Assembly: GCA_964355015.1 (NCBI GenBank)
Contig: CAYHCE010000030.1
Span: forward strand, 1 to 37,889
Reading direction: 5' to 3'
DNA: 37,889 bases
Source of the DNA: CAYHCE01 sp964355015
GTDB lineage: Bacteria; Cyanobacteriota; Cyanobacteriia; PCC-6307; Cyanobiaceae
Every line of letters begins with the position of its first letter. Positions within the stretch are counted from its first letter, which is position 1. A model generated the notes under the pieces. The model made no database searches. It was not told where the DNA came from and saw only the letters and a program-made list of their open reading frames with translations. Below are positions 1-8,477 of the stretch, piece after piece. A program made the position numbers and the translations under genes.

Positions 1-270
1 ACCCAGTGAGACACTCGATATTCTAGAGGTTATTTGCGGGACGGAACACTAGGAGACCGAACAGATTCTCGCGGTCCTAAAGGTTCATGTATTATTGCGA
101 GCCGACCAATGCTGTTGACAGGAATGGGTAATCACTCAGTCGTCAAGGGTTAAGCAGGATTGAGGTTTCATGCAAGCAGAACAATCCGGCCCCATGAATC
201 GGTACGTCCGGTATTCACCAAATGCTTAAGCTTTGTTTCAAGTACGCTGACGAATTGTCCCTGCGTAGCA

Positions 271-290
271 AGTCTTAGGAGGCACAGGAG
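271..290. repeat. Left copy of a 20-nt direct repeat
   Basis: This 20-nt stretch, beginning AGTCTTAGGAG, recurs at 4387-4406 in the same orientation with two mismatches. The left copy lies just before the DUF3616 gene and includes its purine-rich ribosome-binding region. The pair brackets a lower-GC block of about 4.1 kb. It may mark an insertion boundary, or it may be chance similarity in purine-rich leader sequence. Confidence 0.35.
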
Positions 291-297
291 TAAAGCC

Positions 298-1389
298 ATG
301 TCAGACAAGCCTGCGAATTCTCCACTTCTACAGTTCAACGACGCCCTTCCTCCGAAGGATCTTGAAAAGCTTCGGGACAACCTCTCTGCCATCGCGCTCG
401 ACGGAACCCATCTCTGGCTAGGTGGCGACGAAGGAACCGCGATTCACCGGATGACTCGTGATACCTCAGGAGATTTTGCGGAGCATACGTGCTTTGAGCT
501 AAAGGAGATACTGGGCCTTCCGGGACCTGCGAAGGAGGAAATTGACATTGAAGGACTTGATGTGGACGGCGGCTACTTGTGGCTGGTCGGGTCGCACAGT
601 GCTAAGAGGAAAAAGGCCGATCCAGACAAGCTGCTGGAAGAGAACCTGGATCGTCTCGGCAAGATCGAAGTGGAGGGTAATCGGTTCACTCTCGCCAGGG
701 TTCCGCTCAACACCGCAGCCACTCCCGTTCCAGTGCATAACGAGTTGAGCGCGGCTTGCCTTCGCGGCGACACCAAGTCCAACCTTCTCACCGAGGCCCT
801 GAGGAGAGACAGTCACCTCGGCCGGTTTGTACCTCACGTGTCGTCCGGAGGAGACGTGGAAGGAATCCCGAGCAAGGACAACGGCTTTGACGTCGAAGGC
901 CTGGCCGTGAAGGGCAACCGGGTTTTTCTTGGGATGCGGGGTCCTGTCCTTCGCGGGTGGGCGACCGTCATCGAACTGCAGGTAAGGGCCGATGCCGAGG
1001 GAATACTCACACTGGAGACCGTCGCACCTTCACAGCGCATGTATGTGAAGCATCTGTTGCAGTTGGATGGACTCGGAGTCAGGGAACTTGCCATTCATGG
1101 GGACGACCTGCTGGTTCTGAGCGGCCCCTCGATGGATCTCGACGGGCCGGTCTTCATCTATCGCTGGAAGAACGCGCTGAATCTGGAGGCGGACTCGATG
1201 ACCTGGAAGCAGGAGCTCACGAAGGTCGTAACGGTCCCCTTCGGGCTCTCGAAGGACCATGCTGAAGGCTTGTCCATTGCCTCTGTAGATCCGCTCTCAG
1301 TGATGGTGTGTTACGACTCGCCCGCCTCGACACGAATAAGCAGCCACGGTGTGAGGGCAGACGTTTTCGGCGTTTCCACCTTGCCATGA
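298..1389 (+). CDS. DUF3616 family protein, probable beta-propeller-like
   Basis: This 363-aa protein resembles DUF3616 proteins. It has repeated short beta-rich units of the kind 'GTHLWLGGDEG', 'GGYLWLVGSHS', 'GNRVFLGMRG' and 'GDDLLVLSG', spaced as propeller blades would be. No signal peptide is visible, so it is probably cytoplasmic. The frame stays open upstream to 160. I chose the ATG at 298 because an AGGAGGCACAGGAG ribosome-binding region sits just before it and the homology-like sequence begins there. Its codon use is less GC-rich than that of the nitrogen genes to the right, and it is followed by a transposase fragment, so it is probably acquired DNA. The biochemical function of the family is not established. 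Confidence 0.8.
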   Translation: MSDKPANSPLLQFNDALPPKDLEKLRDNLSAIALDGTHLWLGGDEGTAIHRMTRDTSGDFAEHTCFELKEILGLPGPAKEEIDIEGLDVDGGYLWLVGSHSAKRKKADPDKLLEENLDRLGKIEVEGNRFTLARVPLNTAATPVPVHNELSAACLRGDTKSNLLTEALRRDSHLGRFVPHVSSGGDVEGIPSKDNGFDVEGLAVKGNRVFLGMRGPVLRGWATVIELQVRADAEGILTLETVAPSQRMYVKHLLQLDGLGVRELAIHGDDLLVLSGPSMDLDGPVFIYRWKNALNLEADSMTWKQELTKVVTVPFGLSKDHAEGLSIASVDPLSVMVCYDSPASTRISSHGVRADVFGVSTLP

Positions 1390-1466
1390 TGACCCTAGGG
1401 AGACTCTGGAAAATCACCCCGATCCGCGGGAGAATGGCAGCGTGATCGCAGGCCAGGGACTCGGGG

Positions 1467-1862
1467 TTGATGGGTGGCAAGCAGCTCGGATTTAGCGATT
1501 ACGAGCAGGCCACTGCCAAAATGCGCACCAAGCAGAAGATCTTCCTGGCAGAGACGGACAAGGTCGTGCCCTGGCAGGCCCTGTTTGAGCTGATCAATCC
1601 ATACTACCCAATGACCAGCATGAAGGGTGGCCGTCCGCCGTGTCCGCAGGGGACCATGCTGCGGACTCACCTGATGCAGAAGTGGACCCCCCTAAACGAT
1701 CCAGCCATGGAAGAGGCGTTGATCGAGGTACCCACCCTGCGCCGGTTCAATATGGTTGAAGCGTCGGCCAGGCGCTTGACGCGAGACAGACACGTGCCAA
1801 TTTGTGCGATTCTGCTGATCGGTGACTTCGGCTGGTCATGGTGTTGCCACTGTTATGGGTAG
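1467..1862 (+). pseudogene. IS5-family transposase remnant (N-terminal part)
   Basis: About the first 95 residues match the N-terminal region of IS5-type transposases: KQLGFSDYEQ, then PWQALFELINPYYP, a GGRPP segment, MLRTHLMQ and DPAMEEALIEVP. After LRRFNMVE the sequence no longer looks like a transposase, and the frame stops at 1862. The DDE catalytic residues that follow in intact IS5 enzymes are absent, so this is a truncated remnant. It lies between the DUF3616 gene and the GH13 gene, consistent with past insertion activity in this low-GC block. No terminal inverted repeats could be identified. Confidence 0.75.
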
Positions 1863-1883
1863 TAGTTCCTGTTCACCCGCACC

Positions 1884-3830
1884 ATGGCTGTAACCCCTGA
1901 TTCAGTTTTCGATCCACTCGTGGAGGAGGAAATTGCGGCCGCGCGGGCGGCTGCGCATCCTTTTGCCGCTGGGGGGCCTGCAGGAAGGAGGCCTCCTTTC
2001 CCCTCGCCATCAGATTGGCGTGATCACTGGATCTATTTCCTGATGATTGACCGGTTCAACAACCCAACAAGGCCACCTGCCAGTGGTCAACAGGGATGGA
2101 ATCGTCGTTTTGGCCGTCATCAAGGTGGTAACTTCAATGGCATCAAGGAACAGCTGGGTTATCTCAAGGAGCTAGGCGTTGGGGCCATCTGGATCACACC
2201 CGTGGTAAAGAATCCTGCTGCAGACTGGGACTACAACTATCACGGCTATGCTGCTCAGGATCTGTTAGCGGTGGATGCCCGTTTCGGCTCAGATGGCACA
2301 CGCACTACAGCAGAGAGAGAATTGCGAGAGCTGGTGGATGCTGCTCATGACCTTGGAGTCTATGTGATTCTGGATATCGTCTTGAATCACACAGCACGCG
2401 TATTTGATTATTGGATTAACAACACCTTAGTGGCCTACTATGAAAACTGGGACATCCTACACTCCGCTCCACTGGCGGGAATTGAGCCGGAAATTGCGTG
2501 GCTGAACGGCTATGGCCAGCCCCGTGCTGATTGGAGTGGAGCCCCACCGGATCCAGCCGTCTTGGGTCCGGATGATGCAGTGCATCCTGCAGGTGATATC
2601 CGTAAAGACTTCTTTCGCCGTCGTGGTTCGAAGCTCAGCGATGTAGCCGATTGGCCGACAGCAGAGCGGGGGTTTGCGGTCGGAGACTTCGACACCATGC
2701 GGCAGCTTGTTCTGGAATACCGTGTCGAGCCTGATAATTCCTTGTATGACCTTTGGGGAACCAACCCCGTACTGACGCTGCTCGTTCGAGCCTATAGCTA
2801 CTTCATTGCACGTTATGATTTTGATGCATTCCGGATTGATACGGCAAAGTACGTCGATCCAGTGATGCTCCAGTTCTTCGGCAATGCGATAAGAGAGTTT
2901 GCGCTGTCTTTGGGGAAAAAGAACTTCTTCACAGTTGGCGAAATCTGGGATTCCGATGAGACACTCGCTCGATTCGTAGGCAGAAACGCCGGTGTCAATG
3001 AAGGCTTCGGCATTGATGCTGCTAAGGACTTCCCACTGTTTCAGCTTCTTAGGCGATTGCCCAAAGGCCAGGAGGATGTTGAGCGACTACCAGAGCTGTT
3101 TGAGAAGCGCAAGAAGAATGAAGCCGAACTTCTCTCTTCACATGGGGAGGCCAGTCGCTTCTTCGTGACGTTTCTGGACAACCATGACCAGTCGGAGCGT
3201 ATTCGTCATCCGTTGACACCCAACGCTCAGGTGAAGCAGGCTATCGGGCTACTGTTTACCCTTCAGGGCATCCCCTGCCTGTACTACGGCACCGAGCAAG
3301 ACCTTAGTGGGACTGTTGATGCAAATGGCAGTCCTGATCTGGCACAGTTCGAGGGTGTTCGTGAAGCCCTTTGGGGGAAATCCAGTGCCTTCGATCCCAC
3401 CGGTTCGACCTTTACCTGGATCCGTGATCTTTCCGATCAGCGGCTCAGCCTTCCTGCTCTTCGCTACGGCCGCCAGTACTTTCGCCCAATCAGTGGAAAT
3501 GGGATCGATTTCGGGCCGGCTAGGGGTTCAGGAGTACCCATTAGCTTTTCGCGGATTCTCGGCGATCAGGAGGTAGTCGTGCTGGCTAACACCTCAGCCA
3601 CAAGGCCATTTCGTGGCCATGTTCAGATTGATCGGGTGGTCAACCATCGCGTGACCGAGTTCCAAGTAGTCCTCTCAAGTCACACTAACCCCAACACAGT
3701 AGTGCCAGTGCGAATGACTCCTACGGCTGTGTTCTGGGATGGAACGATTCGCAATGGATCTGGGTATGCAGCCAGTGTAGAGGTTGTCCTACAGCCAATG
3801 GAGTTCCAAATTCTCACTCGGGCCTCTTGA
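1884..3830 (+). CDS. GH13 alpha-amylase family glycoside hydrolase/transglycosylase
   Basis: This 648-aa enzyme of the alpha-amylase superfamily acts on alpha-glucosidic bonds. All four GH13 blocks are present: DIVLNH near residue 164, FDAFRID with the expected nucleophile Asp319, VGEIW with the acid/base Glu353, and FLDNHD with the transition-state Asp435. A QGIPCLYYGTEQ segment follows, as usual after block IV. There is no signal peptide, so a cytoplasmic role in glycogen or malto-oligosaccharide metabolism is likely. The start ATG gives MAVTPDS. The C-terminal 130 residues form a beta-rich domain with an unusual 'NPNTVVPVRMTP' stretch. Exact specificity (amylase, sucrose phosphorylase-like or other) cannot be told from sequence. 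Base composition is lower in GC than the main region. Confidence 0.9.
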   Translation: MAVTPDSVFDPLVEEEIAAARAAAHPFAAGGPAGRRPPFPSPSDWRDHWIYFLMIDRFNNPTRPPASGQQGWNRRFGRHQGGNFNGIKEQLGYLKELGVGAIWITPVVKNPAADWDYNYHGYAAQDLLAVDARFGSDGTRTTAERELRELVDAAHDLGVYVILDIVLNHTARVFDYWINNTLVAYYENWDILHSAPLAGIEPEIAWLNGYGQPRADWSGAPPDPAVLGPDDAVHPAGDIRKDFFRRRGSKLSDVADWPTAERGFAVGDFDTMRQLVLEYRVEPDNSLYDLWGTNPVLTLLVRAYSYFIARYDFDAFRIDTAKYVDPVMLQFFGNAIREFALSLGKKNFFTVGEIWDSDETLARFVGRNAGVNEGFGIDAAKDFPLFQLLRRLPKGQEDVERLPELFEKRKKNEAELLSSHGEASRFFVTFLDNHDQSERIRHPLTPNAQVKQAIGLLFTLQGIPCLYYGTEQDLSGTVDANGSPDLAQFEGVREALWGKSSAFDPTGSTFTWIRDLSDQRLSLPALRYGRQYFRPISGNGIDFGPARGSGVPISFSRILGDQEVVVLANTSATRPFRGHVQIDRVVNHRVTEFQVVLSSHTNPNTVVPVRMTPTAVFWDGTIRNGSGYAASVEVVLQPMEFQILTRAS

Positions 3831-3851
3831 GAGCAAGGATATACTCATTGC

Positions 3852-4388
3852 ATGCATTGGATTTATGAGATGAAAAACCACAGAAGCAGATGGCTCGTCA
3901 CAATTGTCGCTTTTTTGCTGGTGGCGATCAGGATTGCGCGGCCAGATACCATAATTGATGGAGCAACTGTTGCACTAGTTTGTCTTGGCGTTGCACCCTG
4001 GCTCTGGGAGTTCATCGAGAGCGCGGAACTCCCAGGAGGCTGGAAGCTGCGATTTCGAGAAGTTGAGTCCGAGCAGGAACGCCAAAGCCGTGAAATAGAG
4101 AGCCTGCGTTTCTTGGTGGCTCATTTTCTTACTGAGGCAGAGTTCACGCATCTCCAGAAACTTGCAGGCGATCAGCCATTTCACTTTCAGAAATCAAACT
4201 TCTTTGATGCTGAGTTGCGCCACTTACGTGCTTTGGGATTGATTGAGGGCCTGCCGGATCGTGGGGTGCGTTCCATGAATAAAATGGGTGGCGACGCAAA
4301 GGATCACTTCCGTATTACCCGACGTGGCCTTGATTATCTAAGGCTGCGCCGAGAGGTGACTGAGGACAATGGTGAGGAGGAGAAATAG
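3852..4388 (+). CDS. Small membrane-anchored protein with a winged-helix-like C-terminus
   Basis: This 178-aa protein is not assigned to a named family. Residues about 12-30 and 35-53 are hydrophobic and can form two membrane segments. Residues 65-90 (EVESEQERQSREIESLRFL) look like a short coiled coil. Residues 90-165 have the look of a small winged-helix or helical domain: FLTEAEFTHLQKLAG, then AELRHLRALGLIEGL, then DHFRITRRGLDYLRL. It starts 21 nt after the GH13 stop and could be co-transcribed with it. The C-terminus is acidic (EDNGEEEK). A membrane-anchored regulator or sensor is possible but unproven. Confidence 0.65.
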   Translation: MHWIYEMKNHRSRWLVTIVAFLLVAIRIARPDTIIDGATVALVCLGVAPWLWEFIESAELPGGWKLRFREVESEQERQSREIESLRFLVAHFLTEAEFTHLQKLAGDQPFHFQKSNFFDAELRHLRALGLIEGLPDRGVRSMNKMGGDAKDHFRITRRGLDYLRLRREVTEDNGEEEK

Positions 4389-4406
4389 TCTTAGGAGCCA
4401 CAGGGG
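4387..4406. repeat. Right copy of the 20-nt direct repeat
   Basis: AGTCTTAGGAG followed by C-CACAGGGG matches 271-290 at 18 of 20 positions. It starts within the last codons of the membrane-protein gene, immediately left of degraded transposase sequence. Confidence 0.35.
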
Positions 4407-4476
4407 GGTAGCTACTATCCCAGGAGAGCTCTCAGGCGAAAGCGAAAACTGGACAAGCGCTTTACATCATGAAGTG

Positions 4477-5004
4477 TTACTTCCAATTGGTGTCGTGACG
4501 GCATTTGTCGTTTCCTCTGTCTGCCCCCCTGTCCGGCTGACCGCATCGACCCCAGCATCCGCCCTGCCCTGGCTGATCGCCATTCCTTGACGCGCGCCGC
4601 TCCATTAAGCGCAGCTGACCCTTGTGGTACGTGCCGGGGGCCAGTGCCTTGAGCAGCCTGAGGATCTTGGAGGCGTTCATGGTGGCCTCCCTCTCCAGCC
4701 ATTCCTCGATCTGCTCCTGGTGCTCAGCGAACAGGGTGCGTTGGCGAGGGGTGTATCGGCGCTTCTGCTTGGGTTCTGGCAGCGGTTGGCTCTCCTGCCA
4801 CAACAGCTGCAGGTTCCTCAGAAACCGGCTGAGCGTGCGCTGCTCCTTGCTGGCCTGCTCAGGATCCACCGCCCCTGCCCTGGGCCTCTGCTCCTGGTGT
4901 TCCTGCCCCGCCGAGAGGCTGGCCAGGGAGGCCTGGCAGCGATCTGCGCCACCGAGAATCCGGGGTGGAGCTGCCAGTCGCTGAGCCCGTAGCCGGTGAG
5001 GCAA
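4477..5004 (-). pseudogene. Degraded transposase-like fragment
   Basis: The reverse strand keeps an open frame with a charged helical stretch (SKEQRTLSRFLRNLQLLWQE, then RRYTPRQRTLF, EQIEEWLEREATMNASKIL and HKGQLRLMERR). This resembles the N-terminal helix-turn-helix and linker region of integrase-type transposases found in cyanobacteria. The sequence on either side reads as low-complexity noise, no catalytic DDE region follows, and no intact start is apparent. I treat it as a remnant. The family assignment rests on general resemblance only. Confidence 0.45.
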
Positions 5005-5320
5005 TCGACGGGTGCTTTCCTGTCTGGCGGCGACGCCCCGATCGGCAGCAGGATCAGGCCGCGGCCCTCAAGGCGGGGGAGATGATGGGGCCAGTTGGAG
5101 CCAGCTACGGGGGGGTGCCGCTGGCCTTAGCGGAATCCCTTGCTACCTTGTATGGGTCACTTCCACCCATCGTGGGGGCGACGCCTTGGGCCGACTCTCC
5201 AGTCGGCTGTAGAGTTGTCTCATTAACCTTCATTGATCGTCCCGGTGTGTCGACCGGTGCGATTTGTTTGTTGAATTCCTTCCCCGGTTCCAGTCGGGGG
5301 AGGGATTTTTGTTGTTGGGG
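5005..5320. other. Stretch without a convincing gene
   Basis: No open frame here has protein-like composition supported on either strand. Reverse-strand translation directly beyond the transposase fragment suggests further decayed sequence. A GC-rich hairpin followed by a T-run lies at its right end. Confidence 0.5.
5281..5310 (+). terminator. Possible hairpin plus T-run
   Basis: CCCCGG and TCGGGG arms with a six-base loop are followed within about ten bases by TTTTT. This resembles an intrinsic terminator reading rightward. No upstream rightward gene is evident, so its role is unclear. Confidence 0.25.
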
Positions 5321-5581
5321 TCAGGGCTCGATCGGGACGCCTTGGGGCTTGAGGGCCTGGCGAACCATCTGGCCAGCCGTAGTGCCCTTGGCGGTGGCAG
5401 CGTTGATCGCTGCCGGGTGGTGCGGACGGCGATCAAGGTCCCCTGGCTTCGGACCTCGCGGCGGGGTTGCGGCGGATGCGCTGATGCCCAGCTCAGGTAT
5501 CAGAAGCACCCGCCGGCCATCCCCGACGGCACAGCAGTGATCGCAGAGAAAAATCTGGACGAAGTGCCGGCGGGTGCTCAT
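5321..5581 (-). CDS. Unknown 86-aa protein, second gene of a small two-gene unit
   Basis: This protein has no family I recognise. Near its start it carries a cysteine/histidine cluster (FLCDHCCAVGDGRRVLLIPE), followed by a proline- and basic-rich middle and a helical C-terminus (GQMVRQALKPQGVP). Its ATG overlaps the stop of the upstream ribbon-helix-helix-like gene in an ATGA arrangement, which supports real expression and coupled translation. An antitoxin-like DNA binder followed by a small partner resembles toxin-antitoxin layout, but nothing in this protein matches a known toxin. Coding status is moderate because the C-terminal half is low in complexity. Confidence 0.5.
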   Translation of the reverse strand: MSTRRHFVQIFLCDHCCAVGDGRRVLLIPELGISASAATPPRGPKPGDLDRRPHHPAAINAATAKGTTAGQMVRQALKPQGVPIEP

Positions 5582-5757
5582 GCGGCGGGCTCCAGTGCAT
5601 CAAGGGCCTGCTCGACCAACTGACGGACCCAGACGCTGGGGCGGGAGCGGCCGCCGACGGCGACCGCTTCAAGGCGCTCACGGACTTCAGCGGAGCAACG
5701 GAAGGAAACCAGCGCGGAGTTCTTGCGGGTGGGTCTCCAAGATTTGGCGGCCGGCAT
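5578..5757 (-). CDS. Small ribbon-helix-helix-like protein (59 aa)
   Basis: This gene encodes 59 residues: a basic N-terminus (SWRPTRKN), one beta strand (SALVSFRCSAE), then two helices (EVRERLEAVA and PSVWVRQLVEQALDAL). That is the order of CopG/Arc-type ribbon-helix-helix DNA-binding proteins. The polar strand followed by 'RSRPSVWVRQLVEQAL' is close to the usual helix B of that fold. The start ATG is the only one available, and the stop overlaps the next gene by four bases (ATGA). It probably autoregulates the pair. Its position next to decayed transposases fits accessory DNA. Confidence 0.6.
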   Translation of the reverse strand: MPAAKSWRPTRKNSALVSFRCSAEVRERLEAVAVGGRSRPSVWVRQLVEQALDALEPAA

Positions 5758-5927
5758 GGGGTGCGGTGGTTGTGGACCCCATCAAAGTACCGACCGATTC
5801 TGGGGAGCAAGTGAACGAGACCACCGAAAACAGCTTATGAATGCTTGTAAGCGGCTGCGTAAATGAAACCCTCTTCCCGTAGCGGGTGGTGCAGATGCAT
5901 CCGGGGTAACAGGGTTGGCAGGGGGCC

Positions 5928-6440
5928 TCACCAATACTTCGGGTAACGGCCTTCACGCACGGCGTTGTTGTAGAGCAGGGCCACGCCCGACACAACCACC
6001 GACCCCACCAGGGTGGGCAACAGCAGAAATCCCCAACCCGGCTGCAGCAGGAACACGATCACCGGGTTGGAGCCCGCCGGTGGATGCACGGTGCGGGTGG
6101 CCATCATCAGCGCGATGGCGGTGGCGGCGGCCGCCGCCATCGACCACCACTGGGGTCCGAACAGACTGAGAAAAACCAGGCCCGTGGCCGTGCTGAGGGT
6201 GTGGCCGAGCACGATGTTGCGGGGCTGAGAGAAGGGCACGTCGGGATAACCGAAGACCAGTACGCAGGTGGCTCCGAACGAGCCGAGCACAAACAACTGG
6301 GTCAGGCCCAGTTGCAACAGGGCCACTGCCGCGATCGCCAGGAAGCCGCCCAGCCAGGCCAGGACAATGGCCCTGCGGGGTGCGGGCGCGGGGAGCGGGG
6401 CCCGGTCACCGCGGAACTTGGCGAGGTAGGAGTCGTTCAT
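5928..6440 (-). CDS. HPP family integral membrane protein
   Basis: This 170-aa protein has four or five hydrophobic helices and the diagnostic motif TRTVHPPAGSNP near residue 115-125, which defines the HPP family. Other family signatures include LGSFGATCVLVFGYP and FSQPRNIVLGH. Some cyanobacterial HPP proteins have been implicated in nitrite uptake into the cell. The start was set at the ATG giving MNDSYLAKF because it overlaps the stop of the MSMEG_0570-like gene as ATGA, indicating coupling to the Nit1C operon. The transported substrate in this setting is not known; nitrite, cyanate or another small anion is conceivable. Confidence 0.85.
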   Translation of the reverse strand: MNDSYLAKFRGDRAPLPAPAPRRAIVLAWLGGFLAIAAVALLQLGLTQLFVLGSFGATCVLVFGYPDVPFSQPRNIVLGHTLSTATGLVFLSLFGPQWWSMAAAAATAIALMMATRTVHPPAGSNPVIVFLLQPGWGFLLLPTLVGSVVVSGVALLYNNAVREGRYPKYW

Positions 6441-6712
6441 GCGGCGCTGATGCGGACGAGCTGATCCGGCGTGTAGGCGCTGGCGATTTGGCGCAGCTTG
6501 CTGCGCTCCTCGTCGGTCCGGGTGCAGGCGAAGCCGTAGCGGGCCCGCACACGCTCGGAGGCTTCGCCGAGAGCGCGCTCGGCGCGCTGCTGAAGGTCGG
6601 CCACGCTCAGGCGTTCGCCGGGCTGAAGGTGCTGCAGCATCACCGTGGAGGGCGAATACAGGTTGGTCTGGCGGCCGTCGGGCCATTCGAGCTGAAGCAC
6701 GACTTCGGGCAT
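6437..6712 (-). CDS. MSMEG_0570 family nitrogen-starvation response protein
   Basis: This 91-aa protein begins MPEVVLQLEWPDG and continues with YSPSTV, a GERLSVADL segment and the helical AERALGEASERVRARYG, ending in QIASAYTPDQL. This matches the small MSMEG_0570 type encoded in Nit1C-like clusters, whose members respond to nitrogen starvation in mycobacteria. No enzymatic motif is visible. It follows the AIR-synthase-like gene after a 119-nt gap, the longest within the operon, and overlaps the HPP gene by four bases. The start chosen is the ATG of MPEVV, which matches the family start. The upstream reading frame is low in complexity. Confidence 0.85.
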   Translation of the reverse strand: MPEVVLQLEWPDGRQTNLYSPSTVMLQHLQPGERLSVADLQQRAERALGEASERVRARYGFACTRTDEERSKLRQIASAYTPDQLVRISAA

Positions 6713-6831
6713 GGAGAGAGGGGGGTGAAGGGGGACAGGAGCAGCGCGGTGGATCAGAGCGGGAGGAACGGGGCGACGGGTGCTGAAGCGGGCAGCCAAC
6801 GGGCTCCTGTCATGCGCGAGCGCATCGACGC

Positions 6832-7836
6832 CTAGCCGGATGGCACCGGGCCGAAGCCGGTGAGCGCTTCGCGGCCGCTCCAGAGCGTTTCCTCGCTGCC
6901 GCCGGCGCGCAGGCGCAGGGAGAGGTCTGCGGTGAACCTTCCGATCGGCTGGCAGAGCAGGGCCGGGCCGGCCATCGCCTCCACCGCGGCCACGGCCCGC
7001 TCCAGATCGCCACTCCGCCCCGGCGCCACCGCCAGCAGGAAGCCGAAGCTGGGGAAGCAGCCCAGCCAGTCCTCCAGCGCCACACCAGCGGGCGGGGTGA
7101 TGGCGTCGAGGTCGAGCACCAGGCCGCAGCCGGCGCTCTCGCAGAACATCACGGCCGTGCCCACCAGACCACCCATGCTGATGTCCTTGGCGGCATGGGC
7201 CAGGCCGGCTTCCGCCAGCTGGGCAAGAAGGGCCAGATGCCGGCGCAGCGGCTCCGGTTGCGCCGCGGTGGCCGCGTCCCAGAAAGGATGGGGGTGGCGC
7301 ATGCGGCCCGCGCCGTTCACGAGCAGAACACAGAGGTCGCCGGGGCGGGCGAAACGAGCAGAAAGAACCGGTCCGCTGGCCGCCCCCAGCACCGCCACCG
7401 CCAGGGCGTCGTAGGGGCTGCTGAGGTTGGTGTGGCCGCCCACCACCGGCACGCCGAAGCGCGCCGCCGCCGCCTGCAGACCCGCCAGCACCGGCTCGGC
7501 GCGCTCGGCATCACGGCACCAGAGGCTGTTCACCAGCGCCAGGGGGCGGCCGCCCATCGCGGCGATGTCGCTGAGGTTCACCAGCACCCCGCACCAGCCG
7601 GCGAACCAGGGATCCGCCTCGATCAGGCCCGGGTCCATGCCCTCACTGGCGAGCAGCAGCTGGCCGCTGCTGGCCGGCAGCAGGGCGGCATCGTCGCCCA
7701 GGGCGGCCGCCGGACCCAGCTGCGGGAAGGGCTGGTGCGGGAAGTGGGCGGCGGGCCGCTGGATGGCCCCCTTGCCGCTCAGGCCGCTCAGCTGGCGCAA
7801 CCGCGCCGCCAGCGGGGCCAGGTCGATGGCGCTCAT
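6832..7836 (-). CDS. Sll0787-type AIR-synthase-like protein
   Basis: This 334-aa protein belongs to the PurM/HypE/ThiL/SelD-like ATP-binding superfamily. Family features are LGDDAALLP near residue 46, VNLSDIAAMGGRPLA near residue 87, VGGHTNLSSPYDALAV near residue 133, and a glycine-rich C-terminal domain containing AKDISMGGLVGTAVMF. It is the AIR-synthase-like member of Nit1C clusters (Synechocystis Sll0787 type). Such proteins usually activate a carboxylate or amide with ATP, but the substrate here is unknown. Its start overlaps the stop of the GNAT gene by four bases. In some organisms these two domains are one polypeptide, which supports a joint reaction. Confidence 0.88.
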   Translation of the reverse strand: MSAIDLAPLAARLRQLSGLSGKGAIQRPAAHFPHQPFPQLGPAAALGDDAALLPASSGQLLLASEGMDPGLIEADPWFAGWCGVLVNLSDIAAMGGRPLALVNSLWCRDAERAEPVLAGLQAAAARFGVPVVGGHTNLSSPYDALAVAVLGAASGPVLSARFARPGDLCVLLVNGAGRMRHPHPFWDAATAAQPEPLRRHLALLAQLAEAGLAHAAKDISMGGLVGTAVMFCESAGCGLVLDLDAITPPAGVALEDWLGCFPSFGFLLAVAPGRSGDLERAVAAVEAMAGPALLCQPIGRFTADLSLRLRAGGSEETLWSGREALTGFGPVPSG

Positions 7837-8477
7837 GCCACCGGCCGGCGTTCCCGCGACGGGGTGTAGTAGCTCAGGTCGGCCTCCATCAGGCAGTGGG
7901 GCAGCCCCTTGATCTCCAGCGTGTCCACCGAATGCCAGTGCAACCGCTGGAAGAAGCGCACGTTCTGCCGCTGCACGGTGGCCAGGAAGCGGTCGCAGCC
8001 CCAGCCGTTCGCCGATGTGACGGCCTTCCAGATCAACCCCTTGCCGATCTGGTTGTGGCGGCGGAAGGCGGCGTCCACGCCGAGCCGGCCCCCGTACCAG
8101 AGACGCGGTTGCCGCTCCAGGATTCGCACCACGCCCACCACCGGACCAGCTCCGTCGCCGCTGTCACCGGCACGGCTGGGGCCGTGGGCAATCGCCGCAA
8201 TCGGTGTGGCGGTGGCGTCGTGATCGTCGCGGTCGGAGCTCTCGAACAAATGCTGCTCCTGGCAGAAGATGCGGCGGCGCAGGTGCCAGTAGCCCGCCAG
8301 CAGCGCCGTGTCCGGCCGCAGCAGATGGAAGGAGAAGCGCTCGGAGCTGGCCGAGGGCGAGAGGCGGAAATCATCGGCGTCGATGCCGAGACCCCAGCGC
8401 ACCGAGGGGGTGAAGGCGGCCGGCGCGGAGGTGGGGCTGCGGCCGATTTCATGGCTGGAAGGGTCGATGAAGAACAT
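7833..8477 (-). CDS. MSMEG_0567/Sll0786 family N-acetyltransferase (GNAT)
   Basis: This 214-aa GNAT-fold protein shows RIFCQEQHLFE near residue 70, a VVGVVRIL strand, a glycine-rich acyl-CoA loop region (YGGRLGVDAAFRRHNQIGKG) and a C-terminal strand-helix ending FFQRLHWHS. It corresponds to the acetyltransferase of Nit1C clusters. The start ATG (MFFIDPSSHE) overlaps the radical SAM stop by one base (TGATG), and its stop overlaps the AIR-synthase-like start by four. The first 30 residues, rich in Ser/Pro, are weakly conserved in character. The acyl acceptor is unknown and is inferred to be the product of the radical SAM or nitrilase step. Confidence 0.87.
   Translation of the reverse strand: MFFIDPSSHEIGRSPTSAPAAFTPSVRWGLGIDADDFRLSPSASSERFSFHLLRPDTALLAGYWHLRRRIFCQEQHLFESSDRDDHDATATPIAAIAHGPSRAGDSGDGAGPVVGVVRILERQPRLWYGGRLGVDAAFRRHNQIGKGLIWKAVTSANGWGCDRFLATVQRQNVRFFQRLHWHSVDTLEIKGLPHCLMEADLSYYTPSRERRPVA

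Noticed and set aside
115..143. TTGACA as -35 of a promoter for the DUF3616 gene
   Set aside because: No acceptable -10 element occurs at 16-18 bases; TAATCA is only 8 bases away.
6812..6825. ATGCGC-GA-GCGCAT inverted repeat between the AIR-synthase-like and MSMEG_0570-like genes
   Set aside because: A two-base loop and short arms in GC-rich sequence; not distinguishable from chance.
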